DNA of 6,458 nucleotides, taken from Paracoccaceae bacterium. GTDB taxonomy: Bacteria; Pseudomonadota; Alphaproteobacteria; Rhodobacterales; Rhodobacteraceae. The stretch covers positions 17,105 to 23,562 of the forward strand of contig NVQY01000017.1 of assembly GCA_002400675.1 (NCBI GenBank), read 5' to 3'. Below are positions 1-6,433 of the stretch, in pieces. Position numbers and translations under genes: made by a program. Each line of letters starts with the position of its first letter. Position 1 is the stretch's first letter. The notes beneath the pieces are model-generated. The model ran no database searches and was not told the DNA's origin. It saw only the letters and a list, made by a program, of their open reading frames with translations.

Positions 1-82
1 ATTCGTAGCCCAGCCACACGCGCCCCGCGCGATCCACATAGGAGGCCCCTCTGCTGGCATTTATCTGTACTTTGCAGCCCAG

Positions 83-436
83 TTAGGGCGCGTTGCCCTC
101 GCCAAGGAACCAGCCCGCGACCCACCCGTTCACCCCACGGTAGTAGATCTGGCACCAGACCTTTTTGCGTGCGGCCTCGCGTTGTGCGGGCGTGGCTGAT
201 TGCCATTGGCCATAGCTCAACCCACCCTGACATCCCATGTTCTGAATGCCGTTGCCGTTTGGCGGAATCATCCCGATTATTGGCGAACGCGCATTGGGTT
301 GCGTGCGGATGTTCAGGACGTCGTTTGATGCCACGCCGATCACCCGGAAAAAGTCTGGCCCGGATGCTTCGGCCCCCACTGAAACCGGGAAAAGCAGCGA
401 CAGTGCAATCGCCAGGCTGAAAAATCGTCTGTTCAT
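83..436 (-). CDS. Exported SH3-like domain protein
   Basis: The product is 117 aa. Residues 1-24 look like a signal peptide: a basic MNRR start, a hydrophobic core, and a likely cleavage near VGAEA. The mature part is a bacterial SH3-like domain. Residues 29-47 carry the typical first strand with the 'LNIRTQP' motif, and residues 101-111 carry the closing 'GWVAGWFL' strand. Between them is an insert with a polar helix (about 74-93). C69 and C95 could form a disulfide in the periplasm. Such domains usually bind cell wall or protein ligands, but no ligand can be assigned here. The start ATG has a GGAG Shine-Dalgarno (446-449 on the plus strand) 9 nt upstream. It lies 56 nt downstream of the glycan-binding-domain gene on the same strand, so co-transcription is likely. 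Family assignment is fairly sure; function is unknown. Confidence 0.75.
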   Translation of the reverse strand: MNRRFFSLAIALSLLFPVSVGAEASGPDFFRVIGVASNDVLNIRTQPNARSPIIGMIPPNGNGIQNMGCQGGLSYGQWQSATPAQREAARKKVWCQIYYRGVNGWVAGWFLGEGNAP

Positions 437-450
437 AGTTGGAATCTCCG

Positions 451-478
451 TTGGTGTGGCTGGGTTGGTGTGGCTGGG
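451..478. repeat. Perfect 14-bp tandem duplication
   Basis: TTGGTGTGGCTGGG occurs twice back to back on the plus strand (451-464 and 465-478). It lies in the 56-nt gap between the two exported-protein genes. On the transcribed minus strand the second copy ends one base before the Shine-Dalgarno of the downstream gene, so the duplication lengthens the leader without touching the ribosome binding site. It is most simply a replication-slippage duplication. No regulatory role is shown by the sequence. Confidence 0.9.
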
Positions 479-492
479 AAAACCACTTGGGT

Positions 493-1047
493 CTACTGGA
501 ACTCCAGTGATCTTTCATATTCGAAATCCGGGGAAACAATGTTGATGCAGGTGTCCTGATATCTGGCTCCGGGATAGACATCGACGATCTGGATTTTCAG
601 TTCACGATATTCAATGGGACCGGGCAGTTTCACCACAACTTCGCTGGACGTATCGGGTAAAACAGTCAGAATCTGATCGCCCCGGTCGGTGAGAACCTTA
701 ATGGTGCGCGCACGTCCGTTATTTTGGTAGGTGTCAGCCGATTTGGCATAGCCATTGTAGATCAACAGACGCCGGAACGGGATGCCGCCGTCAATCCGAA
801 TGTAGATTTCCTGCCCTTCGCCATTGCCGCGAACCCCTTCGCACCAGGCGGTGCGATTGCTGGGATCAAACAGGTTTTCCGGCCCATAGCCGTTGCCCGA
901 TTGCGAAGGCAGCGTGGATGACACGCAATAAAGCATGCTCCTCACCAGTTCGGTGGCCCCCATCTGGGCACAATTCTGCCCGGCGTTGGCTGCCACGCCA
1001 GACAGTAGAAATGCACCAAGCATCATGATTTTGCCAAGTCGGCTCAT
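493..1047 (-). CDS. Exported protein with NADase-type glycan-binding (discoidin-like) domain
   Basis: The product is 184 aa with a clear signal peptide (residues 1-22, cleavage after VAANA). The mature protein resembles the discoidin-like 'NADase-type glycan-binding domain' family. The features I relied on are 'NLFDPSNRTAWCEG' (58-71), a G-rich loop 'RGNGEGQEI' (73-81), 'LLIYNGYAKSADTY' (94-107) followed by 'NNGRART', and a beta-rich C-terminal half ending 'YQDTCINIV' (163-171). Four cysteines (C26, C41, C69, C167) could form two disulfides, as suits a periplasmic or surface protein. In the known family the fold is a jelly-roll that binds carbohydrate; binding here is inferred. The start ATG has an AAGGGG Shine-Dalgarno (1057-1062 on the plus strand) 9 nt upstream. 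It is the first gene of a likely two-gene operon with the SH3-like gene. No clear promoter was recognised upstream. Confidence 0.7.
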   Translation of the reverse strand: MSRLGKIMMLGAFLLSGVAANAGQNCAQMGATELVRSMLYCVSSTLPSQSGNGYGPENLFDPSNRTAWCEGVRGNGEGQEIYIRIDGGIPFRRLLIYNGYAKSADTYQNNGRARTIKVLTDRGDQILTVLPDTSSEVVVKLPGPIEYRELKIQIVDVYPGARYQDTCINIVSPDFEYERSLEFQ

Positions 1048-1532
1048 GGTGTATAACCCCTTGAAAATGCGCGATCATGCCCGTTTCAGACCGCAGCTGG
1101 TCGACGAACATTACGTGCGGCCCTACCGGCGATATGATTGTCGCATATGGAGGGGATTTTGCCATGACCTGCATCAAAAGAACTGGAAACCCGAGGCTCT
1201 GCTGAGGGCATGGAGGCCCCCTTGGGGACCGGCCCCGATGTTTGGCCATGCTCCCACCCTCCCGGCGCAGGGGCGGCACCTGCGGCGGCCCAACCGCCCG
1301 CGCTGAAAAACTGCTGACTTAACCCCAGACGCCGACTGGCAGCAAGGATAAGAACAAAGGCAAGATCGGCTGTGCCTTCGGTCACCGGCGGTGATCTGTA
1401 CGATCCGCCCTTGGGCCACAAGCACATCGCAGCCCTCCGGCAACGGCTCGGACGGGACGGTAAGAAAGGGCTTTACCCTTGGGTGCACTCCATTCCACAT
1501 TGGTGTTCCATGACAAACAGTGAGGCCCAACC
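1048..1532. other. Intergenic region between divergent genes, no intact gene
   Basis: These 485 bp separate the minus-strand exported-protein gene from the plus-strand monooxygenase-fold gene, so they should hold both promoters. Neither promoter has a recognisable -35/-10 pair. Open frames exist on both strands, but none has a convincing start, domain or full-length family match. The exception is the dehydrogenase-like fragment annotated separately at 1290-1385. A weak nested inverted repeat (GCGA/TCGC and ATATG/CATAT arms) lies at 1129-1148, and short GC-rich stems lie at 1214-1229 and 1284-1298. No tRNA or other RNA gene was recognised by eye. Confidence 0.6.
1290..1385 (-). pseudogene. Relic of a D-2-hydroxyacid dehydrogenase
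   Basis: One minus-strand frame reads VTEGTADLAFVLILAASRRL and continues to 'FFSAGGW'. This matches the segment that leads into the NAD-binding domain in glyoxylate/hydroxypyruvate reductases and related D-isomer 2-hydroxyacid dehydrogenases, which typically read 'VLTEATADLAxALILAxARR...xxxGxW'. What follows in frame lacks the expected 'LGIxGxGxIG' nucleotide-binding motif and the catalytic Arg, Glu and His segments. About 30 bp upstream, in another frame, 'EGCDVLV' (1417-1437) resembles the 'xxCDVLV' strand that normally precedes the fragment by some 50-60 residues. That would imply an internal deletion plus frameshift. I read this as a decayed gene remnant and not as a functional gene. The family match is from memory of the motif, so confidence is moderate. 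Confidence 0.45.
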
Positions 1533-1835
1533 ATGTCCTATCGTTCGCTTCTGGTCTTTCGGGTGCACCCCGGTCAGGGGGCCGAAGCCGCCGCTGCCTT
1601 TCTGGCGCATGGCGTGCTGACCGAATGCGCCGCCGCCATACCGCAGTTTGTCACCGGCGAGATGCGCCGGTCGGCCAACGATCCTGACAAGCTTTGCGTG
1701 ATTGCCGACTGGAGCGATCCGCAGGGCTGGCACGATTGGATGGCCCATCCAGTGCGGGCGGCGCAACTGGCGGCACTTGGCCATTTCGTTGCAGAAATAG
1801 AGCATAGCGATGTTTATGCCGCCGTGTTGCGCTGA
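1533..1835 (+). CDS. Antibiotic biosynthesis monooxygenase (ABM) fold protein
   Basis: The product is 100 aa, the usual size for single-domain ABM proteins, which adopt a dimeric ferredoxin-like alpha/beta-barrel fold. An N-terminal strand 'YRSLLVFRVHPG' (3-14) is followed by a helix (about 15-34), the strand 'FVTGEMRRS' (39-47), and the strand and turn 'KLCVIADWSDPQGWHDWMAHP' region (53-73). The W, D/P, W and HPxR pattern there is characteristic. A last strand 'AEIEHSDVYAAVL' follows. Relatives include small cofactor-free quinol oxygenases and heme-degrading enzymes, but many have no known substrate and none can be assigned here. There is no signal peptide, so it is probably cytosolic. The start ATG has a GAGG Shine-Dalgarno (1522-1525) 7 nt upstream. 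It appears monocistronic and converges on phoB with a 134-bp gap. Confidence 0.75.
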   Translation: MSYRSLLVFRVHPGQGAEAAAAFLAHGVLTECAAAIPQFVTGEMRRSANDPDKLCVIADWSDPQGWHDWMAHPVRAAQLAALGHFVAEIEHSDVYAAVLR

Positions 1836-1969
1836 TTGCGGGCGCGCCATCACAGCAACCCCAGTGGGCCATTTACAGGTCGGCCATCAATATCATGTCC
1901 CACGGACGTCAATATCTACCGGGGTGTGATGTCACTGACCGTACAGACTCCGGCACAGACACGGGCACC

Positions 1970-2695
1970 TCAAGAGGTGGAATTCGGGCGGCGCGTCTGT
2001 TGGCTGACTTCCATCGCATAACCAAACCCACGGATGGTGCGGATCTGGTTCTGACACCCCGCACAGGCCAGTACCCGCCTTAACCGGCCGATATGAACAT
2101 CCACCGTGCGCGTGTCCAGATCGGCGGTAATGCCCCAGACCATGTCCAGCAACTGCTGGCGCGAAAACACCCGCTGTGGGCTTTGCAGCAGGGTCACAAG
2201 CAACCTGAATTCCGTCGGGCTGGTGTCGACACTGGTGCCGCCGCACAGGACGATATGCCTTTGCAGGTCCACCTCTATCGCGCCCAGCACCAGTTTGTTT
2301 TCCGTCACACTCGCCGCAGGCCGCCTAAGTGCTGCGCGCACCCGCGCGATCAGTTCCTTGATCGAATATGGCTTGGTTATGTAGTCATCCGCGCCAATAT
2401 CCAGCCCGCGAACCTTGTCGGTTTCCTCAGAACGCGCGGTCAGCATTATCACCGGAACCTCGCGGGTGGCCTTGTTGCGGCGCAACTGCCGGCAAATCTC
2501 GATCCCGGACAGGGTGGGCAGCATCCAGTCCAGCAGGATCAGGTCCGGCGGGTCTTCGATTGCTTGTTGCAGCCCGTCCTCGCCGTCCATGGCCACCCGC
2601 ACGCCAAAGCCCTGCCGCGACAGGTTATAGCGCAGCAGTTCCACCTGCGACGGCTCGTCTTCGATCACCAGGATGGTGGGGTCAGTCAGGCTCAA
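1970..2695 (-). CDS. phoB: Phosphate regulon response regulator PhoB
   Basis: The product is 241 aa, an OmpR/PhoB-class transcription factor activated by phosphorylation from PhoR when phosphate is scarce. The receiver domain spans about residues 7-122. It has the acidic pocket E12/D13, phosphoacceptor D56 in 'LILLDWMLP', the switch residues T86 ('VIMLTAR') and Y105, and K108 in 'ITKPY'. The winged-helix DNA-binding domain spans about 145-230, with 'SPTEFRLL', 'QLLDMVWG' and the recognition-helix stretch 'RTVDVHIGRLRR'. The domain ends at 'GFGYAME', and about 11 polar residues (SQQTRRPNSTS) form a short tail beyond it. The chosen start is TTG at 2693-2695: it puts the first beta strand at the usual place and has a strong Shine-Dalgarno. 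No in-frame ATG or GTG lies between it and the phoU stop. It is last in the pst operon, 35 nt after phoU. Position next to phoU favours PhoB over other OmpR-class regulators. Confidence 0.93.
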   Translation of the reverse strand: MSLTDPTILVIEDEPSQVELLRYNLSRQGFGVRVAMDGEDGLQQAIEDPPDLILLDWMLPTLSGIEICRQLRRNKATREVPVIMLTARSEETDKVRGLDIGADDYITKPYSIKELIARVRAALRRPAASVTENKLVLGAIEVDLQRHIVLCGGTSVDTSPTEFRLLVTLLQSPQRVFSRQQLLDMVWGITADLDTRTVDVHIGRLRRVLACAGCQNQIRTIRGFGYAMEVSQQTRRPNSTS

Positions 2696-2702
2696 ACCGG
2701 GG

Positions 2703-2709
2703 TCCCTTT
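2703..2709 (-). promoter_or_regulatory. Shine-Dalgarno of phoB, supports a TTG start
   Basis: On the minus strand AAAGGGA lies 7 nt before the TTG at 2693-2695. This is the best ribosome binding site in the 35-nt phoU-phoB gap. There is no alternative ATG or GTG in frame after the phoU stop, so this site decides the start. Confidence 0.7.
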
Positions 2710-2730
2710 GCTGTTGCGGCGCGGTCGATG

Positions 2731-3432
2731 TTAAAGCGTGGATTTGCCCGTGGCAAACCCCCGGTCCGAGGCTTTCAGATCTTCGCCGGTGACGATTTTA
2801 TGCACATGACGGGCAATATTGACGATATGATCACCAACCCGTTCAAAGTTTCGCGCCAGCAGGATCTTATGCACAAAGGCCGGGGCATCTGCGGGGGCGG
2901 CAGTGATCGAGCCGACGCCAGTTTCAAACATCGTCTTGTTCAGCCGGTCAACCAGTTTGTCGCGCGCACGCACGTCAGCCGCCAGATCGGTGTCGCTGTG
3001 ATCATAGGCTGTCAGAACATCGCTTAGCATGACCTGCACAAGGGCGCTCATCTCAAGAACAATCTGTAGGGCGGCGGAGTCAGCCGGGGCCTCGGCCAGC
3101 TTTCGCGCACTTTTGGCGCAGGATTTGGCATGATCGCCAATCCTTTCCAACTCGAACGCGATGTTGATCGGCGACAGGGCGGCCCGCAGGTCAAGCGCCA
3201 CAGGCTGGCGTAGGGCGATCAGACGTTCCGCCCGTGTCTGGATGTTCTTTGCCATGCCGTTGACCTTGCGATCCCGCGCGATCAACCGGGCCGCCTCCGG
3301 GGCATCAAAGACCTGCAACAAGTCGGTCGCCTGAGACATCTGGGCCGACACCAGATCGCCCATTTCCAGAACACGGGTTTTGATGCGATCAAGGTCCTTG
3401 TCGAACCGGGTTACAATATGCGCGTTTTCCAT
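2731..3432 (-). CDS. phoU: Phosphate signalling regulator PhoU
   Basis: The product is 233 aa, normal for PhoU. It is an all-helical protein made of two tandem three-helix bundles. Each carries the E/D-rich metal-binding signature: 'ELERIGDHA' at 94-102 and 'FERVGDHIVNIARH' at 196-209. PhoU acts at the membrane between the PstABC transporter and the PhoR kinase. It keeps the Pho response off when phosphate is plentiful and restrains Pst transport. The start ATG has AGGA (3439-3442 on the plus strand) 6 nt upstream. That Shine-Dalgarno overlaps the pstB stop codon, which suggests translational coupling with pstB. No signal peptide or membrane segment is seen, as expected for a cytosolic protein. 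Confidence 0.95.
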   Translation of the reverse strand: MENAHIVTRFDKDLDRIKTRVLEMGDLVSAQMSQATDLLQVFDAPEAARLIARDRKVNGMAKNIQTRAERLIALRQPVALDLRAALSPINIAFELERIGDHAKSCAKSARKLAEAPADSAALQIVLEMSALVQVMLSDVLTAYDHSDTDLAADVRARDKLVDRLNKTMFETGVGSITAAPADAPAFVHKILLARNFERVGDHIVNIARHVHKIVTGEDLKASDRGFATGKSTL

Positions 3433-3440
3433 GGTCTGTC

Positions 3441-4202
3441 CTAACCGATCCGTCCGGTGATGTAGTTTGAGGTCTGTTCTTCGCGGGGGTTTGTGAACAC
3501 GGATTTGGTGCTGCCCACCTCAACCAGCTTTCCCATGTGGAAAAACGCCGTGCGTTGCGAAATCCGCGCCGCCTGCTGCATCGAATGGGTGACGATGACG
3601 ATGGTGTATTCCTGACGCAACCCGTCGATCAGTTCCTCGATCACCGCCGTTGCAATCGGGTCAAGCGCCGAACACGGCTCGTCCATCAGGATCACCCGTG
3701 GCGACACCGCGATGGTGCGCGCGATGCACAGTCGCTGCTGTTGCCCGCCCGACAGGCTGTTGCCCGGATCGTTCAGACGATCCGCCACCTCGTCCCACAG
3801 ACCGGCACTTTTCAGGCTCCACTCCACCCGATCCCCTAGCTCTTGTTTCGAGCTGGTCAGCTTGTGGATTTTCAGCCCGTAGGCGACATTTTCAAAGATC
3901 GACTTGGGAAACGGGTTGGGTTTCTGAAACACCATGCCCACCTGCGCGCGCAGGGCCACCACATCCACCGAGGGGTGGTAAATGTCCTGCCCGCCGATCT
4001 TTAGCGACCCGTCGAACCGACACGCCGGGATCAGGTCGTTCATCCGGTTGATCGCCCGCAGAAAGGTGGATTTGCCGCAACCTGACGGGCCGATCAGCGC
4101 CGTGACCTTGTTGGCCTGAATGTCCAGATCAATGCCGAACAGCGCCTGTTTGGTGCCGTAGTGGATGTTCACGTCAGCGGCCGAGATAAAAGGAGTGTCC
4201 AT
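3441..4202 (-). CDS. pstB: Phosphate ABC transporter ATP-binding protein PstB
   Basis: The product is 253 aa, the usual PstB length. It is the ATPase that drives phosphate import through PstC/PstA at the cytoplasmic face. All the motifs of an active ABC ATPase are visible. They are Walker [10 protein letters not shown] (38-46), Q-loop with the PstB hallmark '[18 protein letters not shown]' (92-109), signature LSGGQQQR (150-157), Walker B VILMDEP (170-176), D-loop SALD (178-181) and switch histidine H206 in 'VTHSMQQA'. The start ATG is only 2 nt after the pstA stop. Its AAAGG Shine-Dalgarno (4211-4215 on the plus strand, 8 nt spacing) lies inside the end of pstA. The stop TAG lies within the phoU Shine-Dalgarno. 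Nothing indicates damage, and the identification is secure. Confidence 0.97.
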   Translation of the reverse strand: MDTPFISAADVNIHYGTKQALFGIDLDIQANKVTALIGPSGCGKSTFLRAINRMNDLIPACRFDGSLKIGGQDIYHPSVDVVALRAQVGMVFQKPNPFPKSIFENVAYGLKIHKLTSSKQELGDRVEWSLKSAGLWDEVADRLNDPGNSLSGGQQQRLCIARTIAVSPRVILMDEPCSALDPIATAVIEELIDGLRQEYTIVIVTHSMQQAARISQRTAFFHMGKLVEVGSTKSVFTNPREEQTSNYITGRIG

Positions 4203-4204
4203 GC

Positions 4205-5464
4205 TCAGAACCTTTGTTCAAGTTTGCGCCGCAGCAATACCGCGATCAGATTCATCGAGATCAGAAAGATCAGCAAAACGATGATCGCAGCGGCGGTTTT
4301 TTCACTAAAGGCGCGTTCGGGGCTGTCTGCCCACAGGAAAATCTGCGCCGGCAGGGCGGTGGCGGGGCTAAGGATCGACTCGGGCACGTCAACCACAAAG
4401 GCCACCATGCCGATCATCAGCAACGGCGCGGTTTCGCCCAACGCCTGCGCCATGCCGATGATCGCCCCGGTTGCCATGCCCGGCATCGCCACAGGCAGCA
4501 CATGGTGGAACACCGCCTGCACCGGGCTGGCCCCCAGCGCCAATGCCGCCTGTTTGAACGACGGCGGTACTGAACGCAGCGCGGCGCGGGCGGAAATGAT
4601 GATGGTCGGCAGGGTCATCAGCGCCAGAACCATGCCGCCGACAAGGGGCGATGACCGGGGAAGTCCCATGTATCCCAGAAAGATCGACAGGCCCAACAGG
4701 CCAAAAATGATCGACGGCACCGCCGCCAAATTGTTGATGTTGACCTCGATCAGGTCCGACATGCGGGTGGGTTTGGCGAACTCTTCCAGATAGATCGCAG
4801 CGCCGATGCCAATGGGAAACGACAAGGCAAAACAAACCGCCAATGAGAACGCCGAGCCGACCAAAGCACTGAGAATACCGGCGATTTCCGGCTCACGACT
4901 GTCGCCATTGGTCAGGAATTGCCAGTTCAGAACCCGCCGCAACTGACCTGCGGCGTCCAGCGCGTCAATCCAGGTGATCTCTAGATCTGAAACCCGGCGG
5001 CGGTTTTCCGGCAAGGTTACATCGGTCTGGCCGCGATAGACCATATCAAGGTCATCCGACGCGGTCAGCCACAGGGTCTGCGGCCCGCCCAGCAGGCTGG
5101 GGTCGGCAATCACCTGCCGCCTGATCTCAAACCCGCCTTCGGAGCTGACCAGATTATACAGCTTCTTTTTATCCTTGCGCGATTTGACACCGGGGAATTG
5201 CCCGCGCAACGCCACCTTGAGTATCTTGCCAAAACGCGCGCCAGCGATGTCGTCAGGGTCAACCGTACCCGGCCCCAGATCGACCGTCACCGCAATCTGC
5301 GTCTGGCGCAGCGCACTGGACCCATCCATCAGGATCGACCCCACCATCACCACCAGAAACGCAAGCGAGACAAAGATCGCCCCGCGCCCGGCCCATTGGA
5401 ACCGCTGTTCGGCCCGGTGCCGCCGGCCCAAGTCAAACCCGGCCTTTTTTGTGAATTCAATCAT
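4205..5464 (-). CDS. pstA: Phosphate ABC transporter permease PstA
   Basis: The product is 419 aa from the chosen ATG, much longer than the roughly 300-residue enterobacterial PstA. The extra length is N-terminal. A first membrane segment (about 28-46) is followed by a soluble, probably periplasmic region (about 50-180). This corresponds to the DUF3333-type extension common in alphaproteobacterial PstA. The permease core follows from about 190, with further membrane segments and the 'EEFA' stretch. The cytoplasmic ATPase-coupling loop is '[21 protein letters not shown]' at about 310-330, followed by '[10 protein letters not shown]'. With PstC it forms the phosphate channel in the inner membrane. 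An in-frame TTG at 5486-5488 would add 8 residues. I prefer the ATG at 5462-5464 because it gives the compact 8-nt overlap with the pstC stop and has GGGAA just upstream. Confidence 0.95.
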   Translation of the reverse strand: MIEFTKKAGFDLGRRHRAEQRFQWAGRGAIFVSLAFLVVMVGSILMDGSSALRQTQIAVTVDLGPGTVDPDDIAGARFGKILKVALRGQFPGVKSRKDKKKLYNLVSSEGGFEIRRQVIADPSLLGGPQTLWLTASDDLDMVYRGQTDVTLPENRRRVSDLEITWIDALDAAGQLRRVLNWQFLTNGDSREPEIAGILSALVGSAFSLAVCFALSFPIGIGAAIYLEEFAKPTRMSDLIEVNINNLAAVPSIIFGLLGLSIFLGYMGLPRSSPLVGGMVLALMTLPTIIISARAALRSVPPSFKQAALALGASPVQAVFHHVLPVAMPGMATGAIIGMAQALGETAPLLMIGMVAFVVDVPESILSPATALPAQIFLWADSPERAFSEKTAAAIIVLLIFLISMNLIAVLLRRKLEQRF

Positions 5465-6407
5465 AGTGTTCCCGGTATTTCTTGACAATTCTCAGGGCGA
5501 TGATGTTCAGCACAAGCGTCAGCACAAACAGCAACAGCCCAAGGGCAAAGGTCGACAGGGTCTTGGCGCTGTCAAACGCCTGATCGCCGGTCAGCAACGT
5601 GACGATCTGCACGGTAATGGTGGTCACCGCGTCCAGCGGATTCAGCGTCAGTTTGGCCGCCATCCCCGCCGCCATCAGCACGATCATGGTCTCGCCAATG
5701 GCGCGTGACGTGGCCAGCAACAGTGACCCCGAAATGCCGGGCAGGGCGGCTGGCAGCACCACATTGCGCGTGGTCTCGGACGGCGTCGCCCCCAGCCCAA
5801 GCGAGGCATCGCGCAGGGTTTGCGGCACCGCATTGATCGCGTCATCCGATAGCGACGACACCAGCGGCACGATCATGATGCCCATCACAATGCCCGCCGC
5901 CAGCGCACTTTCCGACGCGATCTCAAGACCAAATTGTCCGCCGGTCATGCGAATGAACGGGGCCACGGTCAGGGCCGCGAAAAACCCGTAGACCACGGTG
6001 GGAATGCCGGCCAGAATCTCCAGCGCAGGCTTGATCCAGCCGCGCGCCCGTTTGCTGGCATATTCCGACAGGTAAATCGCCGAGGCCAGCCCAAGCGGCG
6101 CGGCGACCAGCATGGCGATGGTGCTGACCAAAAGGGTGCCGGTGATCAACGGGATCACCCCGAAACTGCCCTTGGCCCCGACCTGATCGGACCTGATCGC
6201 GGTTTGCGGGCTCCACTCAAGACCAAACAGGAAATCCATCACCGGGATTTTGCGAAAGAACTGCACGGTCTCAAAGATCAGCGACAACACGATGCCGACC
6301 GTCACCAGAATTGCCACCGATGCGGCAACCGCCAACAGGGCGATAATCGCCCGGTCCAGCCATTTTGGCCGGGTGGTCTTGGTCAGGTTCAACTCTTGGG
6401 TGGCCAT
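5457..6407 (-). CDS. pstC: Phosphate ABC transporter permease PstC (compact form)
   Basis: The product is 316 aa, a six-segment inner-membrane permease that forms the phosphate channel with PstA. Hydrophobic stretches lie near 20-45, 83-111, 130-151, 168-186, 222-250 and 287-307. 'SAIYLSEYAS' (109-118) precedes the core. 'ILAGIPTVVYGFFA' (131-144) is characteristic of PstC. The ATPase-coupling loop is 'LGLGATPSETTRNVVLPAALPGI' at 203-225, followed by 'SRAIGET' (234-240), whose Arg and Glu correspond to residues needed for transport in E. coli PstC. Many alphaproteobacterial PstC proteins carry a further N-terminal region (DUF3708 type) that is absent here. An in-frame TGA 45 nt before the ATG rules out a longer start of the same frame. 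The Shine-Dalgarno is weak (GGA, 7 nt before the ATG). The 3' end overlaps pstA by 8 nt. Confidence 0.95.
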   Translation of the reverse strand: MATQELNLTKTTRPKWLDRAIIALLAVAASVAILVTVGIVLSLIFETVQFFRKIPVMDFLFGLEWSPQTAIRSDQVGAKGSFGVIPLITGTLLVSTIAMLVAAPLGLASAIYLSEYASKRARGWIKPALEILAGIPTVVYGFFAALTVAPFIRMTGGQFGLEIASESALAAGIVMGIMIVPLVSSLSDDAINAVPQTLRDASLGLGATPSETTRNVVLPAALPGISGSLLLATSRAIGETMIVLMAAGMAAKLTLNPLDAVTTITVQIVTLLTGDQAFDSAKTLSTFALGLLLFVLTLVLNIIALRIVKKYREHYD

Positions 6408-6433
6408 GGCAGGGTCCGTTTTACTGGGATGCC

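Noticed and set aside
1..82. Minus-strand open frame continuing for 27 codons past the SH3-like gene stop (ending GRVWLGYE at the window edge)
   Set aside because: It is too short, has no convincing start codon with a Shine-Dalgarno, and is cut by the window edge. It could be read-through sequence or part of another gene, but nothing decides this.
1129..1148. Nested short inverted repeats (GCGA/TCGC, ATATG/CATAT) considered as an operator for the exported-protein operon
   Set aside because: The arms are only 4-5 bp and match no known operator. Such repeats are frequent by chance.
1509..1525. TGACAAACAG near the start of the ABM gene, considered as a PhoB half-site
   Set aside because: It resembles only a single partial repeat on the reverse strand and lies next to the Shine-Dalgarno, without a second repeat at the right spacing.
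1174..1530. 118-codon minus-strand frame with 'CDVLVAQGRIVQI', considered as the N-terminus of an amidohydrolase
   Set aside because: The short 'DVLVxxGRIVxI' resemblance is not followed by any metal-binding HxH or other family motif, and the rest of the frame looks non-coding.
1887..1916. TCAATATC repeated at 22-bp spacing, considered as a Pho box
   Set aside because: The 22-bp periodicity recalls PhoB sites, but the sequence does not match the CTGTCAT-type repeats and it lies downstream of both converging genes. Probably chance.
1966..1979. Inverted repeat CACCT-CAAG-AGGTG overlapping the phoB stop, considered as a terminator
   Set aside because: The stem is only 5 bp and no U-run follows on either strand. 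No convincing terminator was found in the 134-bp gap between the converging genes.
2093..2734. 213-codon plus-strand frame opposite phoB
   Set aside because: It is antisense to a clearly identified gene, a common shadow in GC-rich DNA, and has no recognisable domain.
4161..4793. 210-codon plus-strand frame opposite pstA/pstB
   Set aside because: It is antisense to two secure genes with no domain, and is explained by codon bias of the minus-strand genes.
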